In this document: piece by piece, positions 45,170 to 56,394 of the stretch
Layout of the letters: every line of letters begins with the position of its first letter
Position numbering within the stretch: the first letter of the stretch is position 1
NCBI GenBank assembly: GCA_028274465.1
Contig: CM051457.1
Span: 70,344,496-70,408,495 of the forward strand
DNA from: Plantago ovata
Taxonomy: Eukaryota; Streptophyta; Magnoliopsida; Lamiales; Plantaginaceae
Direction of reading: 5' to 3'
Length of the DNA stretch: 64,000 nt
Notes under the pieces: generated by a model
The model's input: the letters and a program-made list of their open reading frames with translations, nothing else
Database searches by the model: none
What the model was told of the DNA's origin: nothing
Made by a program: the position numbers and the translations under genes

Positions 45170-46000
45170 GTGTCATACGAGGTACTAACTGTTGTTTGTA
45201 GGAACCATGCCAAGGGAAAGGAGCGTTCCCGTATGATTACTATGAACTATTGGAGGGGGATCGATTACAACCATGTCAAGAAGAGTGACCTCGTTAGATG
45301 TGCGTTCGAGCCAAGGGGTTTTGCAACAACGTCGTGGATTACCCAAGAGGAGGAGCTAGAGTACACCTGGAGTAAGGACTCCTATGCCTATTCATGCACC
45401 ACCGAAGGGACAGAAACCATTATTACGTCAGCAATCCATCACAAGGACTGCAAAGTTCGAGTGAACTGGAAGGCACCGGGACAATCTAGCCGCGACGGAT
45501 TCAATCTCGAGTTCGCAGTTGCTAGAAGGTTCCGAAGCGCTAGCTTGGTTCCAAAACATAATGACATGGGTGCCCAGCCCCTCGTTGGGGTGCCCCTTGA
45601 CTGCCTCTAAAGGGAGCATCATATAGACATGGGTCGGATCAACCGTAGAGACTGTGGTCGACATTGGAAAAAATGGTAGAAGACTTCTGAGTATCCGAGC
45701 AGCTTACTGTAACCTCTTTGGGGTGTAAAACGCTGGAGGGGGAGGTCCTGATACCACTGCTCTTTCCCCTTCAACAGTTCACAACCTATTGGAGGGCTAC
45801 AAGATGGAGGATTCCATAACAGCGACGGCTAATCTTGAGGATTCTACTCGACACTGCAACTCTACTAGTGAGGATGTGCGTGACAGTAGTGACAATGAAG
45901 GCTATACGGGCAATGATGATACTAATGGAGGAGTTGTTCCTATCCGGCCTATAATTGAAACTACCACGCCTACCAGAAGACCTGATGACACCCAATAAAG
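45170..46000 (+). pseudogene. F second ORF, decayed remnant
   Basis: It sits where G has its 447-codon ORF and follows a similar lead-in (about 45185-45205 matches the sequence just before the G ATG), but the coding content has diverged beyond a clear alignment. Short open stretches exist, including one with WRGIDYNHVKKSD. I do not recognise a family. Broken in many places. Confidence 0.5.
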
Positions 46001-46970
46001 CTCCCAGAGCAGTCCCAATAACTCACAAACAACATTCTCAGCCGACCGAGGCCAAACCATGGGGTAACATCTAGTATCACATCTTATTTCCACATTTTCT
46101 TACTGTTAGGGACTAGCGTTAATTTCATGAGGGGGGATGGGATTTAAGTGATCTGGTGTTGTTAGTTTGGAGCTTGGTATTGGTAGGATGAGTATAGTAC
46201 CTCGCATGTTTTATCCGTCTTCATTTGCATTTGCACGTTTACTGCTTTCTTAGATTTTTTTAGGTTACATTCACTACATTCATCCTAGGATAGTCTTGCA
46301 TGTTTTATATGGAGTTTATTGCCGAATTTTTTGAACTTTTTTATTGGGTAGATCAACTAACTATGTCATTAATCGTATGCTTCATCTCTATGAATTTGTT
46401 TGAGGTTTTTCTCGCTTGGCTTGTCACATTTATGTATTGCACTTAGTTAAGCTTGGTAGTCTCGACATCACTTAGTGGTGTTTTCTCTACTGCGGTTCAC
46501 GAAGGCCTTTATAATAGGATAATGCATGTTAGGGTCTTATGGTTGTTTTCCCGAGTAATTATGTACCTAAGAGGCAACAAGTCTTCACCATGCTTTGAGA
46601 TTGCTAAATGCCTAGGAAGGAGGTAGTGTGAGGTTGTGTGATCCTTTGTTTATAACCTATTCTTCCGAATAGGTTTGGGGAGGGGGTTACACCATCATTA
46701 GACTTGTTTTCGTTTTTCATTCCCGTATCGTGAGTTTATTTTTCCTTTTCCGTAAATTTTGTACTCCAACCTATTCTTTCGAATAGGTTTGGGGAAGTCG
46801 TGTGAGTCATTTTGTTTCTCTTTTTGTTATGCTACTGCTGGCTACGAAAAAATCGAAAAAAAAGAAAGAAAAAATTCCAGAAAAAAAAAGAGAAAAAGTA
46901 AAAAAGAATCTGGAAAGAAAAAAAAAGGAAAAAAAAAGAAAAGACCCCAAAAAAGAAAAAAAAAAGGTCC
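46001..46970 (+). other. F 3' non-coding region with long purine tract
   Basis: Corresponds to the 3' non-coding region of G (reversed, about 49950-50830). It ends in an approximately 120-base A/G tract (46845-46966). I see no gene. Confidence 0.75.
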
Positions 46971-48029
46971 AATCAAGGATATGCACCGGCTAACCAAAAT
47001 TATGGCCCTAACCAAGACCGTAGTAGGCTAAACTATGGTAATGACCACTGCGAAAACCCCGCTCCAAAAGAGTCACCGAAGTCGAAGTCGGCTCAACTGA
47101 TGGAGAACTTGCAAAAGATGGTTGATCACACCCAAAGTTTTCTCAAACGTTATGAAGAAGATTCTGAGAAGACTAGGGCAAGGCTTGATAGGTTGGAAGA
47201 GAGCACTAGGCTTGCCCATCAAAAGATGCAAGAGTTGATCGACCGAGGAGCAAGTAGGGAACAAGGCAAACTGCCTAGCAACACTGAGAAGTCGAATTCC
47301 ATCACATTGGATGGTGATCTACCTGACGAAATCACCATCAAGAAGGTTTCTAAGTACGAGTGTTGCAAGAAGGAAGAACTTCTACAGGCTAAGGAAGAAG
47401 AGAAGGACCTTGGTTCTGACGAAAGTGATGAGGAGCAAGAGGATCCCGAGCCACTCCCTAAAAGTTTCGATGTGAAGGTAGGGATTGGTGAGCTTGAAGA
47501 TGTCCGTGCCACACTAGACACGTGATCCTACTCAAACATACTCCCCTTAAATGTGTTTGAAAAGAGTAGCCTTGAAAACCTATCTAAGCATAGGGCTATT
47601 GTGCAACTGGTGGATGGATCCTTTATGAGACCCGAATGCGTTGTGAAAAATGTGTTGGTCTAGATTGGTGAAGCTTCTGTATACACCAATTTTGTAGTTA
47701 TGCCGGCGTCTGCACCTGGAACGGGGGATGTCATACTCTTAGGGCGAACGTTCTTGACTAAACTACGCTCCGTGATGGACATCTACCAAAGAACTTGCAC
47801 TATTGAAGTGGATGGCAAGCAACACGTGTTGCAAGCCATATCTGATCCACCTGATCCGCCTGATATTTCTTTCACTACTCACTACTGTGGTCTTGCAGCC
47901 TATATTCTTTCTTATTCACAGGTTCGTGGCATGGAGAGGAGATCAATGAAGGGGAAGTCTAGTACCCGCAGAAAGAAGAGATAGGCACAGACAGGAGTCG
48001 AGTCAAAGACTTTAAACAATGGCGCTATC
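46971..48029 (+). repeat. gag: Second copy of gag-protease 3' part (1059 bp)
   Basis: The same 1059 bp as 43081-44139, same orientation and same length, with a low level of substitution. It starts right after the purine tract and ends exactly at the LTR of G, after GGCGCTATC. It probably comes from another copy of the family brought in by recombination, or marks where G was inserted. Broken. Confidence 0.85.
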
Positions 48030-49322
48030 TGATGAACGCGGATTTGTCGGGTTCCGGTTCAGCAAATAATATTTATTATTTAGCCAAAGGCAATCCACAA
48101 CTACAACGAAAACCATAGTGTAGCAGTAGAATGACTCGAGTGTCGTTCTCTCAGGACTATAACTAGCTTTATCAAATCTAATTTAGAATATAAAAACAGC
48201 AGACAGATAGCAAAGGGGTTTCTAGCAGATAATGGAGATTGGTGATAGTATGATCCTTCAAAGCATAACGGGTCGATAATCATGCATAAATTCCTCGGTC
48301 TTGCATGGAGATCTTTGATCAATCTAATGTCCTGTTGCAATTATGAAGCACTACGAAGATAATGGGTCTGACAAGTCAATCACTATTGTCCTATTGTGTT
48401 CCATAATTATTCAACACTACGAAGATAAACTCGCGTATAGGTCGATGAGGGTCCAACTGTGCATAATAATTAATACAACATACGAGAATTTAGGCTGAGC
48501 CTGATCAACGAAATAAAGCAATAACACGGAGTATAATGCGCGATATAGCCATTAGCATGATTATCTTCCATTTGCTAAGAATTCACATACTACCACCAAT
48601 GATAAGTTTAGCTACTCATAATAGGCATGCAATCAACAGAAATCATAGAAGAAAACATGTTGAAAGATAAATAAGAATAAGTAGAATAAACTGTAAGATA
48701 CAATGTTATCGAAGGTTGTCAATCTCCGAAGAATTGCGATCCTACAAGCTCCAAACTGCTATGAAAAAGTGTCCCCTAAGCTACGAACCCCCAGAACAGG
48801 CTCTGGGAAGTTCCTACCTAAAACTACAGAGAAAGGTGAGAAAGTAGGTCTGGAGAAAAGTATGATTTTCAAAGAAAACTGAGCAACTATATATAGGCCT
48901 CGAAATAGTGTGGGGCGGTTCGCCCCACACACCGGGTGGTTCGCCCGGTGTGGGGCGGTTCGCCCCAGAGAAAATCTCGCGGAATTCCGCGTTTTCGACG
49001 CGTTTTTGGATTTCTTCCCCTTTTCGGACTCGGTTTCTGTCTTCTAGTGGCCTTCTAACCTCCAGATTCGACCCCTAGACTCCAAATCCTATCCGGAAAC
49101 CTTCAGATACTCCAAATAGGCTTCTGGAACACCAATTCCTTGTCAACTTCAATATAATTGCCCGGAAATCCTCGATTTTCAACCAAAACCTGTAAAATAA
49201 AATCTAAAGGGAAACGTGACACTATTCTAATAAAATGCACTAAAATATAGCTAAATTAACATAGAGTATAGCTAAAATAGGTGAAAAAGACTCAAATGAA
49301 AGTGTAAAATACACATTCATCA
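48030..49322 (-). repeat. G 3' LTR
   Basis: 1293 bp; plus reading TGATGAACGCGG...ACATTCATCA, the reverse of the F LTR. It has three GC palindromes upstream of its TATA box where the F LTR has one clear copy. Confidence 0.93.
48888..48970 (-). promoter_or_regulatory. G LTR core promoter: TATA box with three GC palindromes upstream
   Basis: TATATATA on the minus strand (48888-48895) with upstream palindromes at about 48908-48930, 48931-48951 and 48949-48968, variants of GTGGGGCGGTTCGCCCCAC. Confidence 0.65.
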
Positions 49323-49334
49323 AACTCCCCAAAC
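49323..49334 (-). other. G polypurine tract
   Basis: Minus strand GGTTTGGGGAGTT immediately before the 3' LTR, matching the GGGGAGT core of Athila/Tat elements. Confidence 0.8.
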
Positions 49335-50878
49335 CGAACCTTTGCTTGTCCTCAAGCAACTAAGCTAGACTCTAATGCAAAAAACATGCAAGACACAAAA
49401 TGGAGTGTCATGCCAAATGAAATGAACTAATTTACCGAATCTACCAAAAAACATATGAACAAAAACCATATAAATCAAAGCATGAATATAGGTTGAAGAA
49501 TACCTCGATTGACTTATACACATCCACATAAGCACTTATGTCAAGACAAGATAGTCTCTCCTAACATTCTCTACCTGGACATAATGAAGCATGCTAAGAT
49601 ACGAATGGTTGTCCCGTGCCTATGAAACTGAGGACTTACTGTTGTTCCACCATGTTAAGACTTTTCCTCAAAGAGGTCGAACCAGTACTGGCTCTCATCA
49701 AACGAAGGAGGGTTCCCTATAAAAGATAACACTCCCCTATTCTACCCATCTCTAAAGTAAAGTCTTAAGCTATTCACCACTTCCTGAATGGCAGGACGAG
49801 GGTGGTCTAGAACAGATGACACTCAAGACAAAAAAGATAAAAAATAAAAAATAGAAAATTACAACACGATTACGAACATTACAAAAAATGGAAAATAAGA
49901 CTCAACATTTTGCTAAACTGCTATTTGGCTTTCTTTTTGGACCCTTCTTTGATTTTTTGGGGTCTTTTCTTTTTTTTTACTTTTTTTTCTTTCCAGATTC
50001 TCTTTTTTTTCTTTTTCTTTTTCTTTCTTTTTTTTTTGGAATTTTTCTTTCTTTTTTTTCGATCTTTTTTTTTTAGCCAGCAGTAGCATAACAAAAAGAG
50101 AAACAAAATGACTCACACGACTTCCCCAAACCTATTCGAAAGAATAGGTTGGAGTACAAAATTTACGGAAAAGGAAAAACAAACTCACGATACGAAAATG
50201 AAAAACAGAAACAAGTCTAATGATGGTGTAACCCCCTCCCCAAACCTACTCGGAAGAATAGGTTATAAACAAAGGATCATAGAACCTCACACTACCTCCT
50301 TCCTAGGCATTTAGCAATCTCAAAGCATGGTGAAGACTTGTTGCCTCTTAGGTACATAATTACTCTGGAAAACAACCATAAGACCCTAACATGCATCATC
50401 CTATTATAAAGGCCTTCGTGAACCGCAGTAGAGAAAACACCACTAAGTGATGTCGAGACTACCAAGCTTAACTAAGTGCAATACATAAATGCAACAAGCC
50501 AAGCGAGAAAAACCTCAAACAAATTCATAGAGATGAAGCATACGATTAATGGCATAGTCAGTTGATCTACCCAATAAAAAAGTTCAAAAAATTCGGCAAT
50601 AAACTCCATATATAACATGCAAGACTATCCTAGGATGAATGTAGTGAATGCAACCTAAAAAATCTAAGAAAGCAGTAAACGTGCAAATGCAAATGCAAAC
50701 AAAGAAAAAGATACTAATCAACACAAAGCCAAACAATACTTAACATCACGGTTCACATCCCATCCCCCTTACGATTCTTAAGCTAGCCCCTAGCAAAAGA
50801 GAATGAGTAATAAGAAGTGATACTAGATGTTACCGAACGGTTTGGCCTCGGTTGGCTGAGAGTGGACATGTGAAAGGA
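49335..50878 (-). other. G 3' non-coding region
   Basis: No gene. It holds a pyrimidine-rich tract in plus reading (about 49928-50078), that is, an A/G tract on the sense strand, followed at 50126-50150 and 50238-50265 by two copies of CCCCAAACCTA.TCG.AAGAATAGG. Confidence 0.75.
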
Positions 50879-52222
50879 CTAATCATCGGGATGGTAATCC
50901 CCATAAAAGTCACTCCACATGTCAGACATGAGCTCATTGGACTGACGTAGAGCCTCCTGCTGCTGCTGGATGAGCTGTTGCTGCTCCCACATTTGCTGCC
51001 TATCCTCTCGGCGATGCTCCTCGAATGTCTCCCAATCGCGGTTGTGCTGGGCAATGTGCCTGTCGAGGTCCTGTCGCATGGCCGCGTTGTCCTGTTGCAA
51101 GGCCGCATTACTGGCATCAATTCTGTCGAAACGGCCATCGAGGTAGGTACGGAATTCAGAGAAGTCAAATCCTCTAGACCCCTGTGGTGCTCGAGGCGGT
51201 ACATGCGGTGCTCTATGGACAAACGGGATATCTGGGATAGGGGCTTGGCCAACATCGGCCTCCATAGCATCCTCATGATCTGAATCACTCGGCTGGAAGG
51301 GTGCTCCTACATCAGCAGCGGCAGCCGTGGGGTTCTTCAACTGATACCTATTGAGCTGCACCTCAATGGTTGAGGGTGAAAGGGCAGCGACCTCGCAATC
51401 CCCCTCCTCAATGTCATCGACCCCATGATATTTGCAGTAGGCTGTGATGAAGCTTGGTAAGATGAAGGGCTTCCTCTTCTTTTCCCAGTGGCGCTCGTAC
51501 TCCTCATACATGATGTGCCCTATGTCGATCTGATGTCTGTCTATCAGGCAGTAGAGGAGCTCGGCGTAGTAGGGTTGAATCCACGAGTCATTCTTCCTAG
51601 GGACTAAGTTGGAGATGCAAAATTTCATCATCACCTTAGCTTCAATGCTAAGGTCGCTCTGACTGATCCGTGTAGGTTCTCCCCCGATTTCTGGATATCG
51701 GTACTCCCTGTTGCAGATCACGTCTGTGATGTGTCTTCCAATCGCCCTAGAGGCCCTCGAATACAGGTAGGCATGGTCGCTCCCTGTGAATTCCTGATGC
51801 CCAAAATGGATGAATGAAGAAATGTACTCTGGTGTCCACGGTATAATCAGGCCTCGGACTAGTACCCCATTCTTCTCCTCGAGATCTGTGTATCCAGTGT
51901 AGAACACTTGGAGGAGGCTCTCGTCGTAACCTTTGAACCTGTTGGAACTGTACCATACCCAATTCCTTTGTGACCCCAATCGTGATAGCGTCCTATATCC
52001 CGCTTTATCAACTGCTGACTCCGGAATATCAATCCTCCTGTCAGAGATGATCGATCTCCCTCCGTCGGCCAGCTCCGCTTCTAGCCTTTGACGCACCTCT
52101 ATCGCAGCTACAGACAATTCGAACATATGGTGAGATGGTTGGGAGCTTGATGCTACTCCCTTCCCCTTTTTGCTAGAGCCGGCTCTCCTCGATCTCGGTG
52201 CCATGATTCCTACAAACAACAA
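50879..52222 (-). CDS. G second ORF (447 codons, plant-transposon-protein-like)
   Basis: An uninterrupted frame. ATG at 52222, or more likely the in-frame ATG six codons later (MAPRSRRAGSSKKGKG). N-terminal basic Ser/Lys-rich tail. A folded region about 75-280 has blocks YDESLLQVFYTGY, VLVRGLIIPWTPEYISSFIHF, SIEAKVMMKFCISNLVPR and YAELLYCLIDRHQIDIGH, the layout of the putative plant transposon protein domain often seen in Athila-group elements (pattern recognition only). An acidic linker and a Gln/Arg-rich coiled coil follow (about 360-430: HIAQHNRDWETFEEHRR, QQQLIQQQQEAL). The role is unknown. There is no signal peptide or membrane span, so an envelope role is unlikely. Its open frame in an element lacking pol suggests it was kept until recently. 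Confidence 0.75.
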   Translation of the reverse strand: MLFVGIMAPRSRRAGSSKKGKGVASSSQPSHHMFELSVAAIEVRQRLEAELADGGRSIISDRRIDIPESAVDKAGYRTLSRLGSQRNWVWYSSNRFKGYDESLLQVFYTGYTDLEEKNGVLVRGLIIPWTPEYISSFIHFGHQEFTGSDHAYLYSRASRAIGRHITDVICNREYRYPEIGGEPTRISQSDLSIEAKVMMKFCISNLVPRKNDSWIQPYYAELLYCLIDRHQIDIGHIMYEEYERHWEKKRKPFILPSFITAYCKYHGVDDIEEGDCEVAALSPSTIEVQLNRYQLKNPTAAAADVGAPFQPSDSDHEDAMEADVGQAPIPDIPFVHRAPHVPPRAPQGSRGFDFSEFRTYLDGRFDRIDASNAALQQDNAAMRQDLDRHIAQHNRDWETFEEHRREDRQQMWEQQQLIQQQQEALRQSNELMSDMWSDFYGDYHPDD

Positions 52223-53335
52223 TTAGTATCTTGTACGATGCAAAACAGACCTATGCATAAGAAATATACGAGTGAACAAACGAGCAATATCTTCAAAAAT
52301 CCAACTCCTCAAAAACCCAAAGTCTAGTCTAGCTATTTCAATACGCAACATATCAATGTAACTACTACGATAACATATCACATTATGCTCTTGCTAAACA
52401 ACAAATGCCTTGAATCACAAGGTTCAATCCATACCATAATAATCAAAAAATCCAACATAAATCCTCAACTCCATAAATCATGAATTCTACAAATACATCC
52501 ATCATTATCATATCAACAAACACATGTTTAAGCATGGAATGATAGTAAGAGATACATTTCCTAACAAGATATATCATCTAATAGCAAAAATCTCAAATCA
52601 ACAAACCAAGCCTAAATGAATATGCAATTGATAATGAATAACGAATCTAATCACATAAAACATTAACCCATACATCATACAAGCTTAATTGAAGCATAAA
52701 TCAAAAAACCCCCAAATTTAAAAAATTAGGGTTTAGGTGATAATACCTCAAATCCGGAGATTGAATGATCTAGGAAGAAATTTGTTCGGATGGAAAGATA
52801 GAGCACGTAACGGGCTTCGATTGAAGCTAAAGAACACACAAATTGATGGAAAGATGAAGAAGTTATGAAGGTTTGAAGGTATTTTTATAATGGAGGAAAT
52901 TTTGGAGTTTAAGTGAAGAAGGAGACGAGAAATGAGGAAAAATGGGGAGAATCCCCGTTTTTCAACACTGCAGGCCGTGGGGCGATTCGCCCCGCACGTC
53001 CGGAGTGCGCGCGCGCGCGCTCTGGACTTGGGGCGATTTGCCCCCATGGGGGGCGATTCGCCCCCCACCTCCTGAGGTGGGGAGACGATCGTTTTCGAAT
53101 TAAAATGCGGTTTTTAGTCCCCGAAAACCATTTTCCTCAAAAAATCACTCGAAAAAACGCACTCGAACACAACATAAGCACATACGACACAGAAACGAAC
53201 AAATTCACGTATGAAAAGCAAATTGTTCGAGTATGAATGCATGCAATAAAGCGGTAAAGAAAGCGATAAAAAACCCCGGGTTGCCTCCCGGATAGCGCCA
53301 TTGTTTAAAGTCTCTGACTCGACTCCTGTCTTCGC
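52223..53335 (-). other. G region between gag-protease and second ORF
   Basis: Non-coding and AT-rich except for a GC island: GGGGCGATTCGCCCC palindromes at 52979-52993, about 53030-53045 and 53048-53066, a (GC)8 run at 53006-53021 and a dyad CACCTCCTGAGGTG at 53066-53079. No gene. Confidence 0.8.
52979..53079 (-). repeat. GC-rich palindrome cluster upstream of G second ORF
   Basis: Three GGGGCGA(T/A)TCGCCCC-type palindromes, a GC dinucleotide run and a further dyad within 100 bp, the same motif that precedes the LTR TATA box. Confidence 0.75.
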
Positions 53336-55479
53336 CTAGCTTTTCTTTTTGAGGGTACTAGACTTCCCCTTCAAGAATCTCCTTCCCATGCCTCGATCCT
53401 GCGAATAAGAATGAACATAGACATTAAGACCACTGTAATTAATAGTGTTAGAAATATCAGGTGGATCAGATATGGCGCGCAACACATGTTGCTTGCCATC
53501 TACTTCAATAGTGCAAGTTCTTTGGTAGATGTCCATCACGGAGCGTAGTTTAGTCAAGAATGTTCGCCCTAGGAGTATGACATCCCCCGTTCCAGGTGCT
53601 GACGCCGGCATAATTACAAAATCGGTGTAAATAGAAGCTTCACTAGTCTTGACTAATACATTCTTCACAACGCCTTCGGATTTCACAAGGGATCCATCCG
53701 CCAGTTGCACAATAGCCTTATGCACAATTAGTTCTCCAAGGTTACTCTTCTCGAAAACATTCAAAGGGAGCACATTAGAGTAGGATCCCGTGTCTAGTGT
53801 GGCTCGGACATCTTCAAGTTCCCCAATCCCGGCCTTAACATCGAAACTTTGAGGGAGTGGCTCGGGATCCTCTTGCTCCTCTTCACTCTTGTTAATACCA
53901 AGGTCCTTCTCTTCTTCTTCGGCTTGTGGGGGCATTTCCCTCTTGCAACTCTCGCACTTAGCAACCTTCTTGATGGTGATTTCTACAGGTAGATCACCCA
54001 CCAAGGTAATGGACATCGACTTCTCAGTGTTGCTAGGCAGCTTGCCTTGTTCCCTACTTGCTCCTCGGTCGATCAACTCTTGCATCTTTTGATGGGCAAG
54101 CCTAGTGCTCTCTTCCAACCTATCAAGCCTTGCCCTAGTCTTCTCGGAATCTTCTTCATATCGTTTGAGAAAACTTTGTGTGTGATCGACCATCTTTTGC
54201 AAGTTCTCCATCAGTTGAGCCGACTTCGACATCGGTGGCTCTTTCGGAGCGGGGTTTTCGCAGTGATCATTACCATAGTTTAGCCTACTACGGTCTTGGT
54301 TAGGGCCATAAGTTTGGTTAGCCGGTGCATATCCTTGATTGTTTCGGAATCCTCTTCTCCAAAATCCACCTCGAGGATTCCAACCGTCCTGTCCGTAGCT
54401 AACTTCTTGAGTACCAAACTCCGTAGCAAAGGCTTCCTCTTCGCCTCCTCGAGCCCAGTTGCCATCATCATACGCAAGCTCCGATCTACACATATGAGCC
54501 CCATGCCCATAGTTCTTGCATATTCGGCATACTTCGTTCGAAACAGTTGTTCCGGTGGCTCTCTTGAGGACTTGCTTCAATTCGTTGGTAAAGCACTCGA
54601 ATTGATCTCCATTCCCCCTATACATAGGGGCTTCTTGAGTCGGTGGAGCTTCAGGTCCACGTCTCCTAACCATTTCTCTTGGGTCCTTGAACTACGAACC
54701 CTTAGCAAGCCTTTCGAAAACTGCCCAGACGGCTTCTGCGGTTTCCTCCCAAATATTGCCTCGGCATTGGAAATCCACCACTTGTTGGTTCTCGAAGGTT
54801 AGTCCATTGTAGAAGTGTTGGACTAGGTCAGAAAGTTCAGGTGAGGGCACTTGTTCGTGAGATCTTGGAATCTCTCAAATGCGGTGTAGATGGTCTCATC
54901 ATAGTCCTGCTTGAATCCAGTGATTTGCGCCTTAAGCGCGGTAGTCAAGGTGTGAGGGAAGTATTTCTCCATGAAAGCTGAAAAAACCTTCTCCCAAGTG
55001 TCCAGCGAGCCTTCCGGTAGAGAACTCAACCATGAATTGGCTCTGTCGCCAAGTCCCATAGCAAAAACCTTCATCCTCAACTCATCCGTTGTTATTTCAG
55101 CTCCGGGTCGTGGGAGTTGGTTGACAAAATCATCGATATCGTGCAAGTACCCCATCACATCTTCCCTTGATAAGCCATAGAACCTCGGAAGTTGTTGGAA
55201 TGCGTGGTTCTTGATTTCTAGATCTCGAGTTGCAGACGAAAGAACAATCGTCGATCCCCTCATACGATCCTTGGTGGCTTGAACCCATGCTTTCAGTGGT
55301 CTAGCTTCTGACATTCCGTCGATTTCCTTGAAAAGAATGTGTAGAGATTCAGAAAAATCGGTATCCTCTATTTCCTCTAGTGCACGCCTTTGAAGTAGTC
55401 GCCTTCTTTGGTGGTAGACTCTGTCGATCTCACCAATTGAATCAGCAAGCGGTGTTCCTTCAGATCGTGTATGTGGCAT
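53336..55479 (-). pseudogene. gag: G gag-protease
   Basis: ATG at 55479 (MPHTRSEGTPLADS). Athila gag core (RLPRFYGLSREDVMGYL-type block, NSWLSSLPEGSLDTWEKVF, KYFPHTL), CCHC zinc knuckle (CRICKNYGHGAHMC near 54515), a coiled-coil-like segment, then a retropepsin-like region with an LDTGS active-site motif (near 53790) and a hydrophobic VILLGR block. Same gene as 41935-44094 in F. No RT follows. Broken by a small number of changes. Confidence 0.88.
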
Positions 55480-55603
55480 ACACTATCTGTAACAGACTAG
55501 GAAAGCAGTATCAGAGAGAGATTAAAAAGGAAAACTAAAACTAATAGAATTAGGAATTGAAAGCTGAAAATATAAACAAATTAAACAGAAAAAATTAGTA
55601 TAG

Positions 55604-55621
55604 TCCCCGGCAGCGGCGCCA
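55604..55621 (-). other. G primer-binding site (Asp tRNA type)
   Basis: Minus strand TGGCGCCGCTGCCGGGGA, the Athila/Tat type, three bases from the LTR end at 55625. Confidence 0.85.
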
Positions 55622-55624
55622 ATT

Positions 55625-56394
55625 TGATGAACGCGGATTTGTCGGGTTCCGGTTCAGCAAATAATATTTATTATTTAGCCAAAGGCAATCCACAACTACA
55701 ACGAAAACCGTAGTGTAGCAGTAGAATGACTCGAGTGTCGTTCTCTCAGGACTATAACTAGCTTTATCAAATCTAATTTAGAATATAAAAACAGCAGACA
55801 GATAGCAAAGGGGTTTCTAGCAGATAATGGAGATTGGTGATAGTATGATCCTTCAAAGCATAACGGGTCGATAATCATGCATAAATTCCTCGGTCTTGCA
55901 TGGAGATCTTTGATCAATCTAATGTCCTGTTGCAATTATTAAGCACTACGAAGATAATGGGTCTGACAAGTCAATCACTATTGTCCTATTGTGTTCCGTA
56001 ATTATTCAACACTACGAAGATAAACTCGCGTATAGGTCGACGAGGGTCCAATTGTGCATAATAATTAATACAACATACGAGAATTTAGGCTGAGCCTGAT
56101 CAACGAAATAAAGCAATAACACGGAGTATAATGCGCGATATAGCCATTAGCATGATTATCTTCCCTTCACTAAGAATTCACATACTACCACCAACGATAA
56201 GTTTGGCTACTCATAATAGGCATGCAATCAACAGAAATCATAGAAGAAAACATGTTGAAAGATAAATAAGAATAAGTAGAATAAACTGTAAGATACAATG
56301 TTACCGAAGGTTGTCAATCTCCGAAGAATTGCGATGCTACAAGCTCCAAACTGCTATGAAAAAGTGTCCCCAAAGCTACGAACCCCCAGAACCC
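55625..56394 (-). repeat. G 5' LTR (partial)
   Basis: Aligns with the R-U5 side of 48030-49322 up to a short palindrome, where the sequence turns into the F-orientation LTR. Confidence 0.85.

Larger units (their letters stand above)
48030..56394 (-). mobile_element. Element G: Athila-like, gag plus second ORF, non-autonomous
   Basis: Reading minus from 56394: partial 5' LTR (55625-56394), Asp-tRNA primer site, gag-protease (55479-53336), a spacer with GC palindromes, a 447-codon second ORF (52222-50879), a 3' non-coding region with a long purine tract, polypurine tract, full 3' LTR (49322-48030). The internal part has the full layout apart from pol, which the family here lacks. It is broken in a few places in gag. 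The two LTR sequences differ by about 1.7% (hand count). Confidence 0.88.

Noticed and set aside
45170-45610. Envelope gene in F
   Set aside because: The position would fit, but the sequence shows no signal peptide or membrane helix and no family I recognise, and the corresponding ORF in G is not envelope-like.
50879-52222. Host protein-coding gene (447 codons, coiled coil)
   Set aside because: It lies in sense orientation between gag and the polypurine tract of element G and inside its LTR borders, so it belongs to the element.
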